From assembly GCA_008933995.1 (NCBI GenBank), contig WARS01000036.1, positions 20,631,285-20,695,284 on the forward strand: a stretch of DNA of 64,000 nucleotides, in the 5' to 3' direction. The position numbers and the translations under genes were made by a program. Each line of letters starts with the position of its first letter. Position 1 is the first letter of the stretch. This stretch comes from Datnioides undecimradiatus (lineage: Eukaryota > Chordata > Actinopteri > Lobotiformes > Datnioididae). Of this stretch, positions 11,266 to 22,780 are shown piece by piece. A model generated the notes under the pieces. It was not told the origin of the DNA. It ran no database searches and saw only the letters and a list, made by a program, of their open reading frames with translations.

Positions 11266-13070
11266 CATGTTTCAGTCGGGATGTCACCTCCGACTGCAGC
11301 GAGCTGTTGATTCAGAAACTCGGGTTTACAGTTTTCTCTATGAATTAACAGGATTTTATGGAAAGTTTCCCAGGTGCCATGAAACTTTGGTGATTTCCCA
11401 AATTATTTTTCACTTTCTCAGCAAGAAAAATAAATTCAGTGTTTGGCTGCGGCTGTGATTCACGTTCCCCGCTGCCCTAATAGTTCCAAAGGCTTCCATT
11501 CAGCCTTATCTCCTTTTTATTAATTTGAAATTTAATTCTGTGGGATAAAAAGGGAAGAGTCTGGCGGTGTCTGACATGAGCTTCTGATCTCAGCAGCCCT
11601 GGTTCTCCTGACGCTCGCCTCGACTCGTGTCCCACCATGCGCTCGTGTTTTCCCTTCAGAGATCGTTATGGAAAGTCTTTCCACTTGAGGAGCGACACTT
11701 TTTTATTCCTTTGCAGTTATGAAGAAGCGCTCATTTGACGCCGTAATGAGTGCAATCCATTTTAAATGCAATCCATTTCACATACAAGCACTTAAAAAAG
11801 GCCTACGCTGCTTTCTGTCGCGCTCTGATCTCCACTTTCCATCTCTCCTTCTTCCTTTGGGGAAATCTCAGCCTCTCTATCCATCACCGCGGCTGTAGTG
11901 TCACTGTCTCCCCCTGCGTAAGCAATAACAGCACCAACAGCGCTAACACTAGCCAACCAAAGCCCCGGCTCGTTCAATCACCCCGATATGAATCTGCTTA
12001 AAACTCAGCCATCGAGCGCTCGGCCAAATCCATCAGCGCGGGCTTAAGATCGGTGGCACACGCGGCGCTGATAAGACGTTCTCTGTGGCCAGGGCGCTGT
12101 GATGAGGAGCAGAGCAGCTGCTGCTGGATGGAGCAGTCAAAGTTAAAACAGTGGTGACGGACGAGTCCTCGCGGTTCTGACTTCGGTTTGTTATTGCTGC
12201 TGCGGGAGCCGAGTTGAGCGTCTCGTGGTCGGGCGGCGGGTTGTTTTCGAGGCATCAGATGATGTTGCTCTTGATTTGAGGGCTGAGAGCTAAATTGGAC
12301 GCCTGCCCTTGATGTGCTGCTGTGGTGTTTTTGGTCTTTTAGCCTTTTTCACCGTTTCAGAGCTCGTATGGTGTGGATTAGCAGTGTCAGCTAAACACAC
12401 GTGCACACAGCTCAAGGACAGGTAGCTCATAATGGAGCGTGTGGGTTCTGTGAACCTCCACAGCCCCCGCAGATGGTGGGGGTCAGAGGAGCAGGGGCCT
12501 GCTGGGATTTGAAGCCAGGGGCTTGATTAAACACCAGCTCCACTGCAGGGGAGCCCCAGAGGAGACGCATCAAGGAGCCTCGCCGGCTGCGGTTCTGCTC
12601 CATAGACTCTCCTCTCCACTCTGAAGGTTTGTTACGAGCAAAGTCAGCGAGGAGCGAGGACAGAGAGCAGGGCAGCTGAGAAAACGGCTTCTGAGATCCA
12701 AATACAGGAAATATCCAAGAGTGAGTCACAGAGCTGAGTCTGGTTTTATCGGGAAAGACTCGCAAAGATGCTTCGCAGGAGATAAACCCCGGCGAGACAG
12801 AGATGAAGAGGCAGGAATAAGAGGTCAAAGGTCAGCAGGAGATAAAAACAGAGGCAGAGTGAAAGAGTAGCGACCGTCAGAGTCTGATAAAGCGTCTCTC
12901 TGCAGGTCGACGGTGGACTCGTGCAGAGCGGACGCAGCAGCAGCAGAGATTCAGTTTCTCGTCTGACATCCTCAGCACTTTGATCCCGGGCGTATCTCTG
13001 CGCTGCATCTCGGGCTGCAGCCGCCGGAATGCCAGGTCTCAACCGGCGCGGTGCAGATCGTAAATAAACA
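11266..13070. other. Non-coding stretch, no definable gene
   Basis: There is a patch near 11470-11550 (CTTATCTCCTTTTTATTAATTTG and neighbours) with a conserved-element texture. The GC-richer part at 12000-13050 gives overlapping short frames on the minus strand without family likeness. Confidence 0.45.
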
Positions 13071-13074
13071 TCCT

Positions 13075-13345
13075 CCTGCCCGCTGCCGCGCAGATTAGGA
13101 ATTATTCAGCCCCTCATCTATCTTTCACTCCCAAAATGAATAAAGGAGCCGGGGCTGTTATCTGCTCGCCGTCTTTCCCGAGACATCGCCACCCCATCAC
13201 ATGATTTTACTTTCCCTAATCTCCTGCTCCGGTTTCTTTACGGCCGACCACCGCCGCTCGCATTCTTCTGCTGCGATGGGCCAATCTGCTTTATTTAATA
13301 ATTCACAAGGCAATCTAGCCGCGCCGCGGTTTGTGGACGAGCACG
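13075..13345. promoter_or_regulatory. Candidate conserved non-coding element
   Basis: The block lacks simple repeats and includes GATTAGGAATTATTCAGCCC (about 13093), AAATGAATAAAGGAG (about 13135), GGGCTGTTATCTGC, TTTACTTTCCCTAATCTCC and TTTATTTAATAATTCACAAG (about 13292). Several are homeodomain- and GATA-like words. The call comes from texture only. Confidence 0.3.
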
Positions 13346-13970
13346 AGCAGCAGAGGTGGAATAAATACAAACAGATCCGCACTAAAGGAGGATGAGACGT
13401 TTCTACAGTTTAACGGCGGCGCTGGGCGATCTGTTTCCACGTGGAGTCGCGCGTCACCCCGGGGATCATGAGAGTCACTTCCCTTTGAGGCGGAAAGTGA
13501 AAGTTATAGATAACATTTGTAACTTTTTATCCAGAGTAAACTGGATTCCTGGCATTGAGGAACTCGCTGCCAGCAAGTCGTTTCATGCTTTCTCCTGATT
13601 AGTGCACCGTTGGATGGGGATGATAAGTGGATTCTCCGTCGCAGTATAACAAGCTAATGACTTCAGGGGCTGGAGGAGGAGAAGAGATGTCAACAATGTG
13701 ACACTAAATAAAACTGTGAACACCAGCATTGTGAAGGTTTTACGGTGTAAGTGTATTCGTCTTGCACGGGGAGAGAACATGCAACATGCCAGCGCAAAAA
13801 GATAAAGAAACCTGATGCATTGTGGGTGAAAATGCCCTCAGAGTATCTCTGAAGAAGGCAATGGATGCTGCAGGAGAGTGGAAACCCCAGGGCACATGGT
13901 GCGTAGGTGTGTGTGTGTGTGTTGGGGGGGTAATGCAAATACAGATGCACATGCAGCACAGAGGATATCA
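13346..13970. other. Non-coding stretch, no definable feature
   Basis: A short TG array at about 13906-13922 ends in a G run. No gene was recognised. Confidence 0.5.
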
Positions 13971-14026
13971 CCGTGGAGCTACACACACACACCGTGGAGC
14001 TGCGCGCACACACACCGTGGAGCTGC
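13971..14026. repeat. Three-copy minisatellite: CCGTGGAGCT plus CA spacer
   Basis: The 10-mer CCGTGGAGCT recurs at 13971, 13992 and 14015. The copies are separated by CA/CG dinucleotide spacers of 11 and 13 bases, giving units of 21 and 23 bases. Confidence 0.93.
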
Positions 14027-15480
14027 TTCCTTTGTCTGATATGAAGTGAAGCAGTGAGGGACTCTGCGTTTGGGTTATCTCACTGTGTTTGGGACAGCGC
14101 GGCTCCAGCGGGCACATCTGAAAAGCTTCAAAGTCCAAGTTTCATTTAGAAAGAAGCTGCGGCACGAACGTCTGAAGTGTCGAGCAGAGCCGGCTGAGTG
14201 AAGATGAGCTCTGTGCGCCACAGAGAGCCTCGTTCTGCTCTTTCTCCAGTGAAATAAGGTCTTCAAAACCTGCAGCGCGGTTGTGATGAGCTCCTTTGCA
14301 TCAGAATAAGTTTAAAATGTTGCTTTAGTGGCGCACAAACACACATTCAACAGGGGTTTTGCAGCGACAGCCACGTTTGGTGCGGTTTGACCTGTAACTC
14401 ATAGCGGCTAACGTTAGCTAAAGTCTGACAGCCTGTCTGTTAAACCCCTGAACCCTCACGGACTGAGCTGGTTCCTGGGTGCGAGAGGCAGCGAACAGTG
14501 AGGTCAGTTTATTCGTTTTCCCGGGTTTCGGCTTGTTGTCCTCAACGTTAGGAACTGCAGGTTATCAATTCACGCAAATCCATTTTTAAGGTTTGCATAA
14601 ACCTGCTCAAATGCAAATGATGTTGTGCAAATCGTGAACTGACAGCGGGACAGACGGGAGCCCTCGCAGACTCCCTGACCGCTGTTATCAGGCAGGACAC
14701 CTCTGATGAATTAAGATGCATCAAACACTTTGAGTTTGACTCATCTCACAGACTAAAGGTGATCTCAGCCTCTGAATGTGATTCCAGATCATTCCTCCAG
14801 TTTTATGGAAGTGCAAAGCTAAATTGCGAGAGCGCCCCAATAAACCACTTGCAGTAACCCCCCACACACACACACACACACACACTCCTACTCACCATAT
14901 GAGATGTAGAAACAAAAGCAAGGTTGCTGTGCAGCTGCTCGGCGTCCAGCAGCATCAGCAGGACCAGGTGCACCAGGCGGGTGAGGATGCAGCTACCTGA
15001 ACGTGAAGTAGGGCAGCGCTAAATAAAGGAGCGTGCACCATCAGCAGAAGCCTCCCGTGGAAAAACACAAGGACGAAGAGAAGAGCACAAAGAGCCGGCC
15101 GCTCCACTCTTCCTCAGCTTCAGCTCCCGTCTGTTGGCTTTCCCTCACATTTGCTTCTGACTCCCGCTGCGAGGAGCTTGATTGACGCATCGCTGACTTC
15201 CCGGCGCCACGTGACAATCACCAGCTTTCAGATGGCTCCTTTTATTAGCTCTTTGAATGAGCTACCCCCCCCCCCACCACGCCCACAGGGGCCGCAGGAA
15301 GCAGGCAGCGCTGTATAAAAAGACGAGACGTGGTTAAATATCGTCGTAGCAGACAGGCAGGCGGGATTATGAAGGGTCGGCCGCGCTCCTCCAAACCCTT
15401 TGTGCAGCAATTTCCTATTCTCTTAATTGTTTCCCCAACATCTGCCTACCTGCTCCCTTTACAAATACACTGTTAATTAG
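14027..15480. other. Non-coding stretch with a CA array
   Basis: The segment contains a CA array (14863-14885) after a C run, and another C run at 15265-15275. The remainder is unique-looking DNA. A GCTAACGTTAGCTAA word (palindrome core) occurs near 14407. Confidence 0.5.
14863..14885. repeat. (CA)n microsatellite
   Basis: An uninterrupted 23-base CA array following a six-base C run. Confidence 0.95.
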
Positions 15481-15486
15481 GGAGGG

Positions 15487-15513
15487 GTGTGTGTGTGTGT
15501 GTGTGTGTGTGTG
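15487..15513. repeat. (TG)13 microsatellite
   Basis: An uninterrupted TG array of about 27 bases. Further broken TG runs follow at 15834-15880. The longest minus-strand open frame of the window (15563-16204) lies in this low-complexity, GC-skewed neighbourhood. Confidence 0.95.
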
Positions 15514-16400
15514 CATGTGCAGGCAGAGACGTGCAGGAAATTAAAAACATGCAGGGGGCGGGTCATGAGTGTCCAGCGGTGGACATGGGGATCACATGGG
15601 GATGTGCTGAGGTGGAGAGGAAGGAAGTTGTTGGTGTTGCAGTTTTCAGTGGTGGGGGTGGGTGGAGGGGCGCGGGGTGGGTGGGGTGTTGAAAACAGAG
15701 AGGGAGGGAATGAGTTACTGTTTTGGGAGTGTGACATAAGGTGTGGGGGAAAAGCAAAAGTAGGAAAGAAGAAGAGGGAAGAGAAGATGAGAGGATGTCG
15801 CACAGCAGAACAGACAGTGCAGGTGGAATGAGGGTGTGTGTGCGTGTGTGTGAGCGAGCATGCTGATGTGTGTGAGCGATCCCGTGTGTTCGTGCATTGT
15901 AATAAGACGTTCTTTCCTCCGCCGCGTGTTTCTCGAGCTCACGCGACCCCGCCCTGCAGGAGGCACCTGAGGGGGCCGGTGTGGTGTGGGTGGAGGGGGC
16001 GCTGGGGTCGCCCTCACAACAGGAATGCTGGGAACTCCAATCAGAAACGCATCGCATGAGCTTGCACCGTTGGATTCGAACCAGCACGGAGGTAAAAGGA
16101 CAATTTGCTGCGAGACCTCCTCCCGCACACACACATGCACGAACACACACCTGTGAATACACACCGGCTGCACCAGGAATAACCAGGGGTGAGTGGAGTG
16201 GCACGGTGACGGAGCCTACTGCCTACCGCCTGCCTCCCCTGTAGTTAAACAGCATTCAGCATAACTTATGCGAGTGCCAATCACTCCAAATGAAAAGTGC
16301 AAATTAAACTCTCACACTCAAATGCATAATTAGACCTCTGACTTGGCAGCGGAGCGTGACGGATGGAGGGTGGAGAGACGAGTGCCCATGTAGGGTTCTT
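15514..16400. other. G-rich low-complexity stretch, non-coding
   Basis: The plus strand from 15640 to 15830 is purine- and GGTGG-rich, and the rest carries broken CA/TG runs. This composition suppresses stop codons on the minus strand and explains overlapping frames of 108-213 codons there. They show Thr/His/Pro/Ser bias and no domain. Confidence 0.55.
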
Positions 16401-16402
16401 TC

Positions 16403-16417
16403 TTTTTTTTTTTTTTT
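16403..16417. repeat. Poly-T run
   Basis: Fifteen consecutive T. It may be the tail of a retroposed sequence on the minus strand, but no element body was recognised next to it. Confidence 0.9.
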
Positions 16418-16513
16418 GCTTGTGGATGTAGGTACACACAGTCTTATTACAGCACGCCGGAGAGCGCCGAGGCAGAAATAAAGACGCAGCATCGGGTGTT
16501 TGTGCAGCTGGGG

Positions 16514-16530
16514 CACACACACACACACAC
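16514..16530. repeat. (CA)8 microsatellite
   Basis: A short CA array continuing as CG/CA steps. Confidence 0.9.
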
Positions 16531-19415
16531 GCACGCAGGAGAATTTCCAACCGCTCGTCTGTCTTCTCAGTCACAGCTTCAGTCCACGCTGTGGCGCGTT
16601 TTCCTTTCTCGCATGATGCGTTGAAACTCCTCCAGGAGGGAGCCGATCAAACCTACACGTCGGCCTCCGCTAACGCAGAGCCGAGCACATCCACCTATGC
16701 ACCGTCCGCGCAGCTGACTTCTCCGCATCGAACGGTGAAACAGGAGCCGCCCACTCGTGCATTAACACTGACCGGTGAGGCTGCAAGAGGTTAAAACGTT
16801 TCGGCTATGCTGAAAACACTAGAGGCACATTTTGCAAACATGCAGACGCGGTGTCAAATGGGATCGGCTGCCCCTCAACTCAGAAGTGGGAAAAGCTAAT
16901 GGATGGACGCACAGATAAACCCAAAAATCGAATAAAACCAGTTTAATCTCTGCTTCGTGTTTCTATTAACTGTGATAGTACTGCACCAACCAGCGTCATT
17001 CCTGCAAACCTGAGTTGTCGGACATGTAGCTTGGAAACAGCTCAGCCAGACTAGCTGCACCTGGACGTGTTAGGACAGTTAGCGTCGAGCTCGGCCGCTC
17101 ACCTTAGCTCTTCTGTATCCAGGCTTCGTACGTTGGCTCCATCTTTTGCTTTCGTTCCCAGAGTCTCTCTGTCTCGTCCTCCCTGATGAGCGACTCAACC
17201 ACTTCCCACAAACTGCATCGACAATCCGCGCTGATTGAGAAACAATAGATATCGCCGCCGATGTGGTTGGGCTTGGCGTTTGTGGGGTAGACGCAGCCGT
17301 GATTGGAGCAACATGTGACCTGTCGCACCCAATGTTGCATTCAAGGTTTTTTTTCCTTTTACTCTCAAAAAATAAAACACTGACACATTTTATCATGAAA
17401 TGGCCGCGTGCAGTCCATCCATTCCTGTTTGTTCAGGAAGCAGAGGGTGTCGTTTATCAGCCGCAGAGTCCATTTGGAGAAAAGCATCCTGTCCTGCATG
17501 AATCCAGTCCTCGCTGTGGATAAACCGCTGAACTCTGAACTCCTGCTGTGTCTCTGAGGATGAGCCCCGCCACCCTGCGAAGGAAACTCATTTCGTTTGC
17601 TTCTCTCTGGGATCTTTTACTTTCTGGCGCCTCACGAAACAAAACACACGATCCGAGTCTTTGCTCTAAGTAGAAGGTCCAAAGGGTCGTCTCTGTCCTC
17701 CCCATCCCACATTGTTGTTAAGTCATGAATCCCTGTCTCCCAGCAGCATTGCAAAATAAAGCAGACGGACATAAAACACAGAGCACAAAGAGGAGGATGG
17801 AGCAGCACTGAAACAGTTTGATTGGTTGCAGAGTTGATTGTCCTGTTTGAGCTGTTAACCTGGACCAACCTGAGCTATCAACGTTGCAACAGGCTGCATG
17901 TTTCTGTTGCAACCGTGCATAAGAAAGTAAGATTCAGTTGGTGTCGGTGCAACGTTCCTGTTAAACCTGGACACTTCCTGCTGCACCAGCCTCAGAATAA
18001 GCTGAGATTACCACCAGCTGCTCTTCTGTCTTCATTTCTGCATTTTCTTGACAACACATTAACTTGAAATCATGCAGCAAGAGGGAACAGAGCTGCAGGA
18101 TGAAGAGCTTCACCTCTTCCACCGCTGCTCACAGACTCGCTGCAACAAATCAGATCAAGGTTGGCCACAAAATGATGAAAAGGTCCCCGCCGACGCTGAC
18201 GAAATGAACCTGGCACTCTCGGCTGGAATGTAAAATGTGCAGGTAAACCGAGAGCTTTGCCGTTTCATGACGCCACATCAGAAGAACCAAGGCCGTGGGG
18301 CTGGGAGGCTAGCTCGCCGTAGCCACGCTAACATCACGAGAAGAGTTCCATTTCAGCTGTAAACTGGTTAAAACAGTGGAAATGTTTCTTTTTAGTGTAA
18401 AAACAACCCTGAAAGCAACGTTTCGGTTGGATGCTCTGGGCCAGAAAGAGGAAAATGCACTTATCAGAGCACAAAGAGGCAGCGTGGCTCAAGAGTAAAC
18501 TCGAAGAACACTGTTTCTGGTCGACACCGGCAACATTATCGTGCCTATTTCTGTAGCAGTGTGGATCTCTGTGAATAGCGAGCCACTGCCTTGGAAACAG
18601 AGGCCCTGGAGAGAATGGAGAGCTGATTAGAGAGAGGCAGCTTGTCTCCAATCAGACCCAGAGTCTTGTCTGTTTACAGGGAGCACGTCCAGAGAGCACT
18701 CCACGCTGACCCGCCGAGGAGGAGGAGGAGGGAGGGGTCAGTATCTCCATTTGTGACTGGTGCTGAGACCCGGAGCCCGTTGAAATGTGCATGTTGATTC
18801 TGCTGAAAGGGATTCTGAGCTGAACCAGTTCCACAAAACGCTCCGGTTAAGAATCATTTGCAAGTACAATTTGATCCCAGGCGCGCTGCGTTCACCAGGC
18901 CTCGGAGCGTCTGCTTGAAATTCCAAATTTGCTGAAATTCACACAATGCTGCAGGATTTATGCGACTGAAGGCTCAATCGACAGCGGTGTCGTGACCTCT
19001 GCCGGCCTGCAGAGCCAGTACACGACGAAGAATCGTGCAGTAATCCTGCGTTAGACCAAAAACACACATGTATTCAGACGATCGGCTGCAGACTCACTCT
19101 TTAACATTTTAATTGAGGTGGTAGGAAGTTAATGTATGTGGATCCTCTGAATGTGGGTTTATATTAAATTACACTGAGTGGTTAAATTAGACATAATTAG
19201 ATGTGAATCATGTATATTTCAGTGAATCTTGAACTTGCTAAGCGTGGGTTCACCTCGCTGTAAGTCCTTTACAGACTTTGAGGAACAACAAATACAGATA
19301 CAGGATGTAAAGACGGCATCGCTCCAGGAAAAAACAATAAAACTAAAAATGATCCTGCGACAAATCTGATGATTATCATAAAGACAGATGAGCAGACGAG
19401 TCTGCAGAGCTCCCA
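16531..19415. other. Non-coding stretch, no definable feature
   Basis: This is a long run without recognised genes, RNA or mobile elements. Short frames on both strands overlap one another near 17080-17710 and 18334-18930 and have no family likeness. A GAGGAGGAGGAGG patch lies near 18716-18733. Confidence 0.5.
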
Positions 19416-19419
19416 GTAG

Positions 19420-19515
19420 GTGGCTTTGTTGAACAGGACAGAGCTAGGCTAACTGTTTCCCCTTGTTTCTAAGCTAACAAGCGGCACATGTTAGCTTCAT
19501 CTTTTCTTATGTGCT
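19420..19515. repeat. Probable copy of a GCTAAC-type dispersed repeat
   Basis: The run GACAGAGCTAGGCTAACTGT, then TTTCCCCTTGTTTCTAAGCTAAC and ATGTTAGCTTCAT, matches my memory of a short percomorph repeat. Its core resembles that of the copy at 11020-11265. The ends are uncertain. Confidence 0.42.
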
Positions 19516-20277
19516 TTACATATGTATCAAATTCTGTTGCAGCTGCAATTAAAAATATATTTTTCTTTGTCTTTAGGTGAACTTTGCAACAACGATGAGA
19601 CCAAAACAGCTAATTATCCTGTTTGTGTGATCAGCTTGATAAATCTCCGCACTCTGGATCTCAGAAACGTCCAGAGTTGGATAAAAACACATCAGTGAGC
19701 CCAAATGTTCCACCTCCATCACCACAAACACACACAGGAGTTTACTTCACCGTCCTGCTGCTGTGAATACGCAGCAGAGCACCAAACATCTGCTGAGTCC
19801 CAACTGCTGCTGGTTTCAGGACGCTAAACATGAGCGAGGGGACTGACCCCGAGAGCTCATTGGATACGTCCTGACTCCTCCGCTCTGTGGCTCGCACATC
19901 GCTGGTTTTGGTGTTTTTCATTGTTTGCTGACAGCAAGACAAATACAGAATAACACCGGGCTCATCCTTTCTAATTGTGGCTCGTTGCCAGCCTCACCTG
20001 GGTCAGGACAGAGAGAGATGCTTCAGTTTAATCAGCGTATACAAATCCATGCTGTGGTCAATCAGGCGCTAAACTCCGCCACGCAGGAAACGCGTGCACA
20101 CGCCGTCTGAGGCGCTCAGAAGACGGAGATTCTCCAATAACCTGCTGAAAAGTGCGGCGCTAACATCGGGCTGCAGCTTCTGCGTCACGAAGCGTGCACG
20201 CTCACTCACCATCACACGTCAGCGCACACAGTTACAGCTCAGAGGCGAGCGCGCGAGCTCACGGGCGCTGGGAAACT

Positions 20278-20279
<2 letters not shown>
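19516..20279. other. Non-coding stretch, no definable feature
   Basis: No gene, RNA or mobile element was recognised. Confidence 0.5.

Positions 20280-20310
<31 letters not shown>
20280..20310. repeat. (CA)15 microsatellite
   Basis: A perfect 31-base CA array. It faces a complementary TG array 233 bases downstream. Confidence 0.97.
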
Positions 20311-20312
<2 letters not shown>

Positions 20313-20541
20313 TATTTTGGCACGCCGCTCTGCGGTGCGCGGTGTGAGGGTTTAGAGGGATTGGACGGTGTTGACTTTGCCATGAACCTGCAGAGCCTCC
20401 GCACCCTCGCAGCTGCCTCCCTCATCATCTGCAGAGGGCCTCCAATCACACTGGAAAATCAGGGCCGGGGAGGGCAGGAGATATATCACCCCCCGCTCCT
20501 CTGCCCCCCTCCCTCCACCTCCTTTTATACTGCACTCTCCC

Positions 20542-20543
<2 letters not shown>
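20311..20543. other. Unique spacer between facing CA and TG arrays
   Basis: The spacer contains a short frame reading ATGAACCTGCAGAGCCTCC onward, but the 188-codon plus-strand frame that covers it extends through both dinucleotide arrays as His-Thr and Val-Cys runs. It is not a plausible gene. Confidence 0.5.

Positions 20544-20587
<44 letters not shown>
20544..20587. repeat. (TG)22 microsatellite
   Basis: A perfect 44-base TG array ending in a G run. It is complementary to the CA array at 20280-20310. Confidence 0.97.
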
Positions 20588-20589
<2 letters not shown>

Positions 20590-21602
20590 GGGCGGGGGTA
20601 GTTTTATTGCCTCTTGTCCAAGGCGGTTGTCATAACTCACATTTCTTTGAGTTTATCTAATATTCCAATTATACAGCTGCATATTTGACGACCGCTGGTT
20701 TTAAGAGCGCCTCTCAAGGGCACGGCTGCAGCTCGGGCGTCTGGCGGCTGCCAAACTGCAGCGGGCCTCTGGCAGTGACAGTTGAGTCATATCAACCCCC
20801 CCAGCCTGGATTTTAAATACTTGGCCTCCTCGACAGCAGTAAAACGTTTTCCACCTGAGATCTTTTACAGTATTTGAGCTGACTCAGCTGAAATCAGTGA
20901 GGCAGCGGTGAACTCTGATATATACCTTTTTAAAGAAATGTTGAGGAAGTAGTAAAAACACAGGAAGTAAAGACTTTTTTCTGTTGCAAACGAGGAGGAG
21001 CGCTCAGACATCACCTCCCAATTCAGTTCCATTCTGCAGAATCAGTTGCAAAGCAGTTCCTGCAGAGATAGTGAAGCGTGCATGCTCCCCTGCATCCCAC
21101 ACAGATCTTTAACAAACCCGAGTGTCGCCGCCACATCCCTGCAGACAGTGTCAGCCTGCAGCATGAGCAGAGCGTCCGTCGCTGAACTGAGTAAAACACA
21201 CAACAAGCTTTTACTTTAGTTTGAGGTGATTTTTGTATTTTTGGTGTTTAATGGGAAACGTTAAACCGAAGCTTCTGCAGATCTGATGTAACCGTCCTCA
21301 CAGTAAAACATTAAAATCACATTCACATCATGTTTTGATTGTCTTCAGTGATTTTAACCCTTTAACTCTTAATTACGTCCTCCAGTCGCGCCCTCGTCTT
21401 CTGGCCGAGCTGGTCCCCTCCATGTTGTGGCGTGAGACTCTGCTGCACTGCTCCTGCAGATTCTTGTTTCCATTGTTCCAGTTAATTGGATGCAGAGCGG
21501 CTGGACCGCACCGAGGGTTCTTCCTTGTCTTGTGTGTCCACATCAAGTGGCAGCTTTCATTTCTGTCTCTTCCCAGATGCTCGCTGAAGGCTTTCTGTCT
21601 GC
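20588..21602. other. Non-coding stretch, no definable feature
   Basis: No gene or mobile element was recognised. Confidence 0.5.
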
Positions 21603-21730
21603 AGTTTGTTTATTTATTTAGATCCCTACTAGCTCCCACAACAACAACAACAACAACAACAGCAGCAGGGTCCAGGGTCGACATGATGCATTTACAGTAC
21701 ACCGATGCAAAGACAGGAAGAGAGCTCTGC
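21603..21730. repeat. Dispersed repeat tail with expanded (ACA)n
   Basis: TTTATTTATTTAGATCCCTA and CTAGCTCCCACA lead into an AAC array (21638-21660), then AGCAGCAGGGTCCAGGGTCG and GATGCATTTACAGTACA. I remember a common fish repeat with TTATTTAGGATCCCCATTAG, a CTGCTGCCACAGCAGCAG stretch and GGGGTCC. This looks like a diverged copy in which the central triplet has expanded. The family name is uncertain. Confidence 0.45.
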
Positions 21731-21956
21731 TGAGGCTGAGCAGTCGGAGAAGTGATGAGACAAAGATGGTGGAGGTCAGAGAGCAAACCTGCTCACGTTT
21801 TGCTTTCATGCTGTATCCAACAGACAGACGCAGCCCCTTTGTGTGCATGAACGCTTCCAGATGTGTTAGGAGACAACGGGCACCTGGGCACGGATATGTT
21901 AAAGGCTCCCAACCCCTCCCACAGAAGACTGAAAGAGATGCACGACGACGAGAGAG

Positions 21957-22175
21957 AAAATACACAAAATAACAACAGAGACGCAAAATTACAACAAAGC
22001 ACTGCAGAAAACAACAAAATACTGCAAAACGTCTGAAAACGTAACCGCAAAAGATGCAGCCACGCATTAGATATACGTCCATGTTGCAGCTCCTGCAAAG
22101 AGAAGTTGTTTTCGCCTCTTTGTGGGTTTTTTGTGCATCTTAATGGTTGTTTTCCATTTTATTTGTAGTTCTCTG
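21957..22175. repeat. Degenerate ACAAAATAAC-type low-complexity repeat with inverted second half
   Basis: The first half (21957-22040) is built from ACAAAATAACAACAGAGACG-like units. The second half (22108-22170) carries the complementary style of wording, CGCCTCTTTGTGGG, TGGTTGTTTTCC and TTTGTAGTTCTC. The two lie in opposite orientation around a unique centre. Similar ACAAAACGACCACAAAGAGAC arrays are common in fish genomes by my recollection. Confidence 0.45.
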
Positions 22176-22780
22176 ATCGATTTTCCATGAAGACGTGCAA
22201 ACATTTACTTAAAACAGGGGCCACGGCCAGGTGTCTGACCCCTGACCCCGTCGGCCCTGCGGACCCGCGCCCTGTGGCCGCGCTGGGTAATCTGTGCGTG
22301 GATGTGATGGGGTTTATTCAGCACCGGAGGGCAGATGTGGATGTAAATTGAGACTTTTAGTAAAAAAAACAAAATGCATTCATTTGATTTGTATCCAAAT
22401 TCTAACCTTCTCTATTTTTGGTGAATTACACCCTGAGGCTGTGCGCTCTGTGAAGCTCTGAATCCAAATGTTTGGCACCAAAACAGGTTTTGATGCACAT
22501 TAATTCAATTTCATGAACGGGGGACCTGAACTGCGCGTTGAATCTGTGGTAATCAAGTGCGGAGGTATGGACCGATAAGAGTGAAACTCGACTGGGCCTG
22601 AGCGCGCTCTGTGTCTGAAGCTGAAGTGATAGACTAGCCAACATGGCCGGCAGCACTGGCCCTGTTCCAAAGACTAACCACTGAAGGTATGCTCCCTCCA
22701 GCGTTTGGCATTGATACATGACCAGGTTTCCAGCCTGCAGCCGCTGCCTCTCTAACACCGAGGCTTAGGCCCGACTAAGC
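22176..22780. other. Non-coding stretch, no definable feature
   Basis: No gene or mobile element was recognised. Confidence 0.5.

Noticed and set aside
16060-16100. tRNA box B-like GGTTCGAATCC on the minus strand
   Set aside because: No pairing acceptor stem, anticodon arm or box A is found at the right distance, so it is a chance match or a very old fragment.
15563-16204. Minus-strand frame of 213 codons
   Set aside because: It lies in GC-skewed, CA/TG-containing low-complexity DNA that suppresses stops, is rich in Ser/Pro/Thr/His, overlaps other frames and has no domain.
20094-20660. Plus-strand frame of 188 codons
   Set aside because: It crosses both dinucleotide arrays as His-Thr and Val-Cys runs. 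No family likeness or splice context was seen.
21618-22082. Minus-strand frame of 154 codons ending in a Leu run
   Set aside because: The Leu run is the complement of the AAC array and the rest lies across low-complexity repeat DNA.
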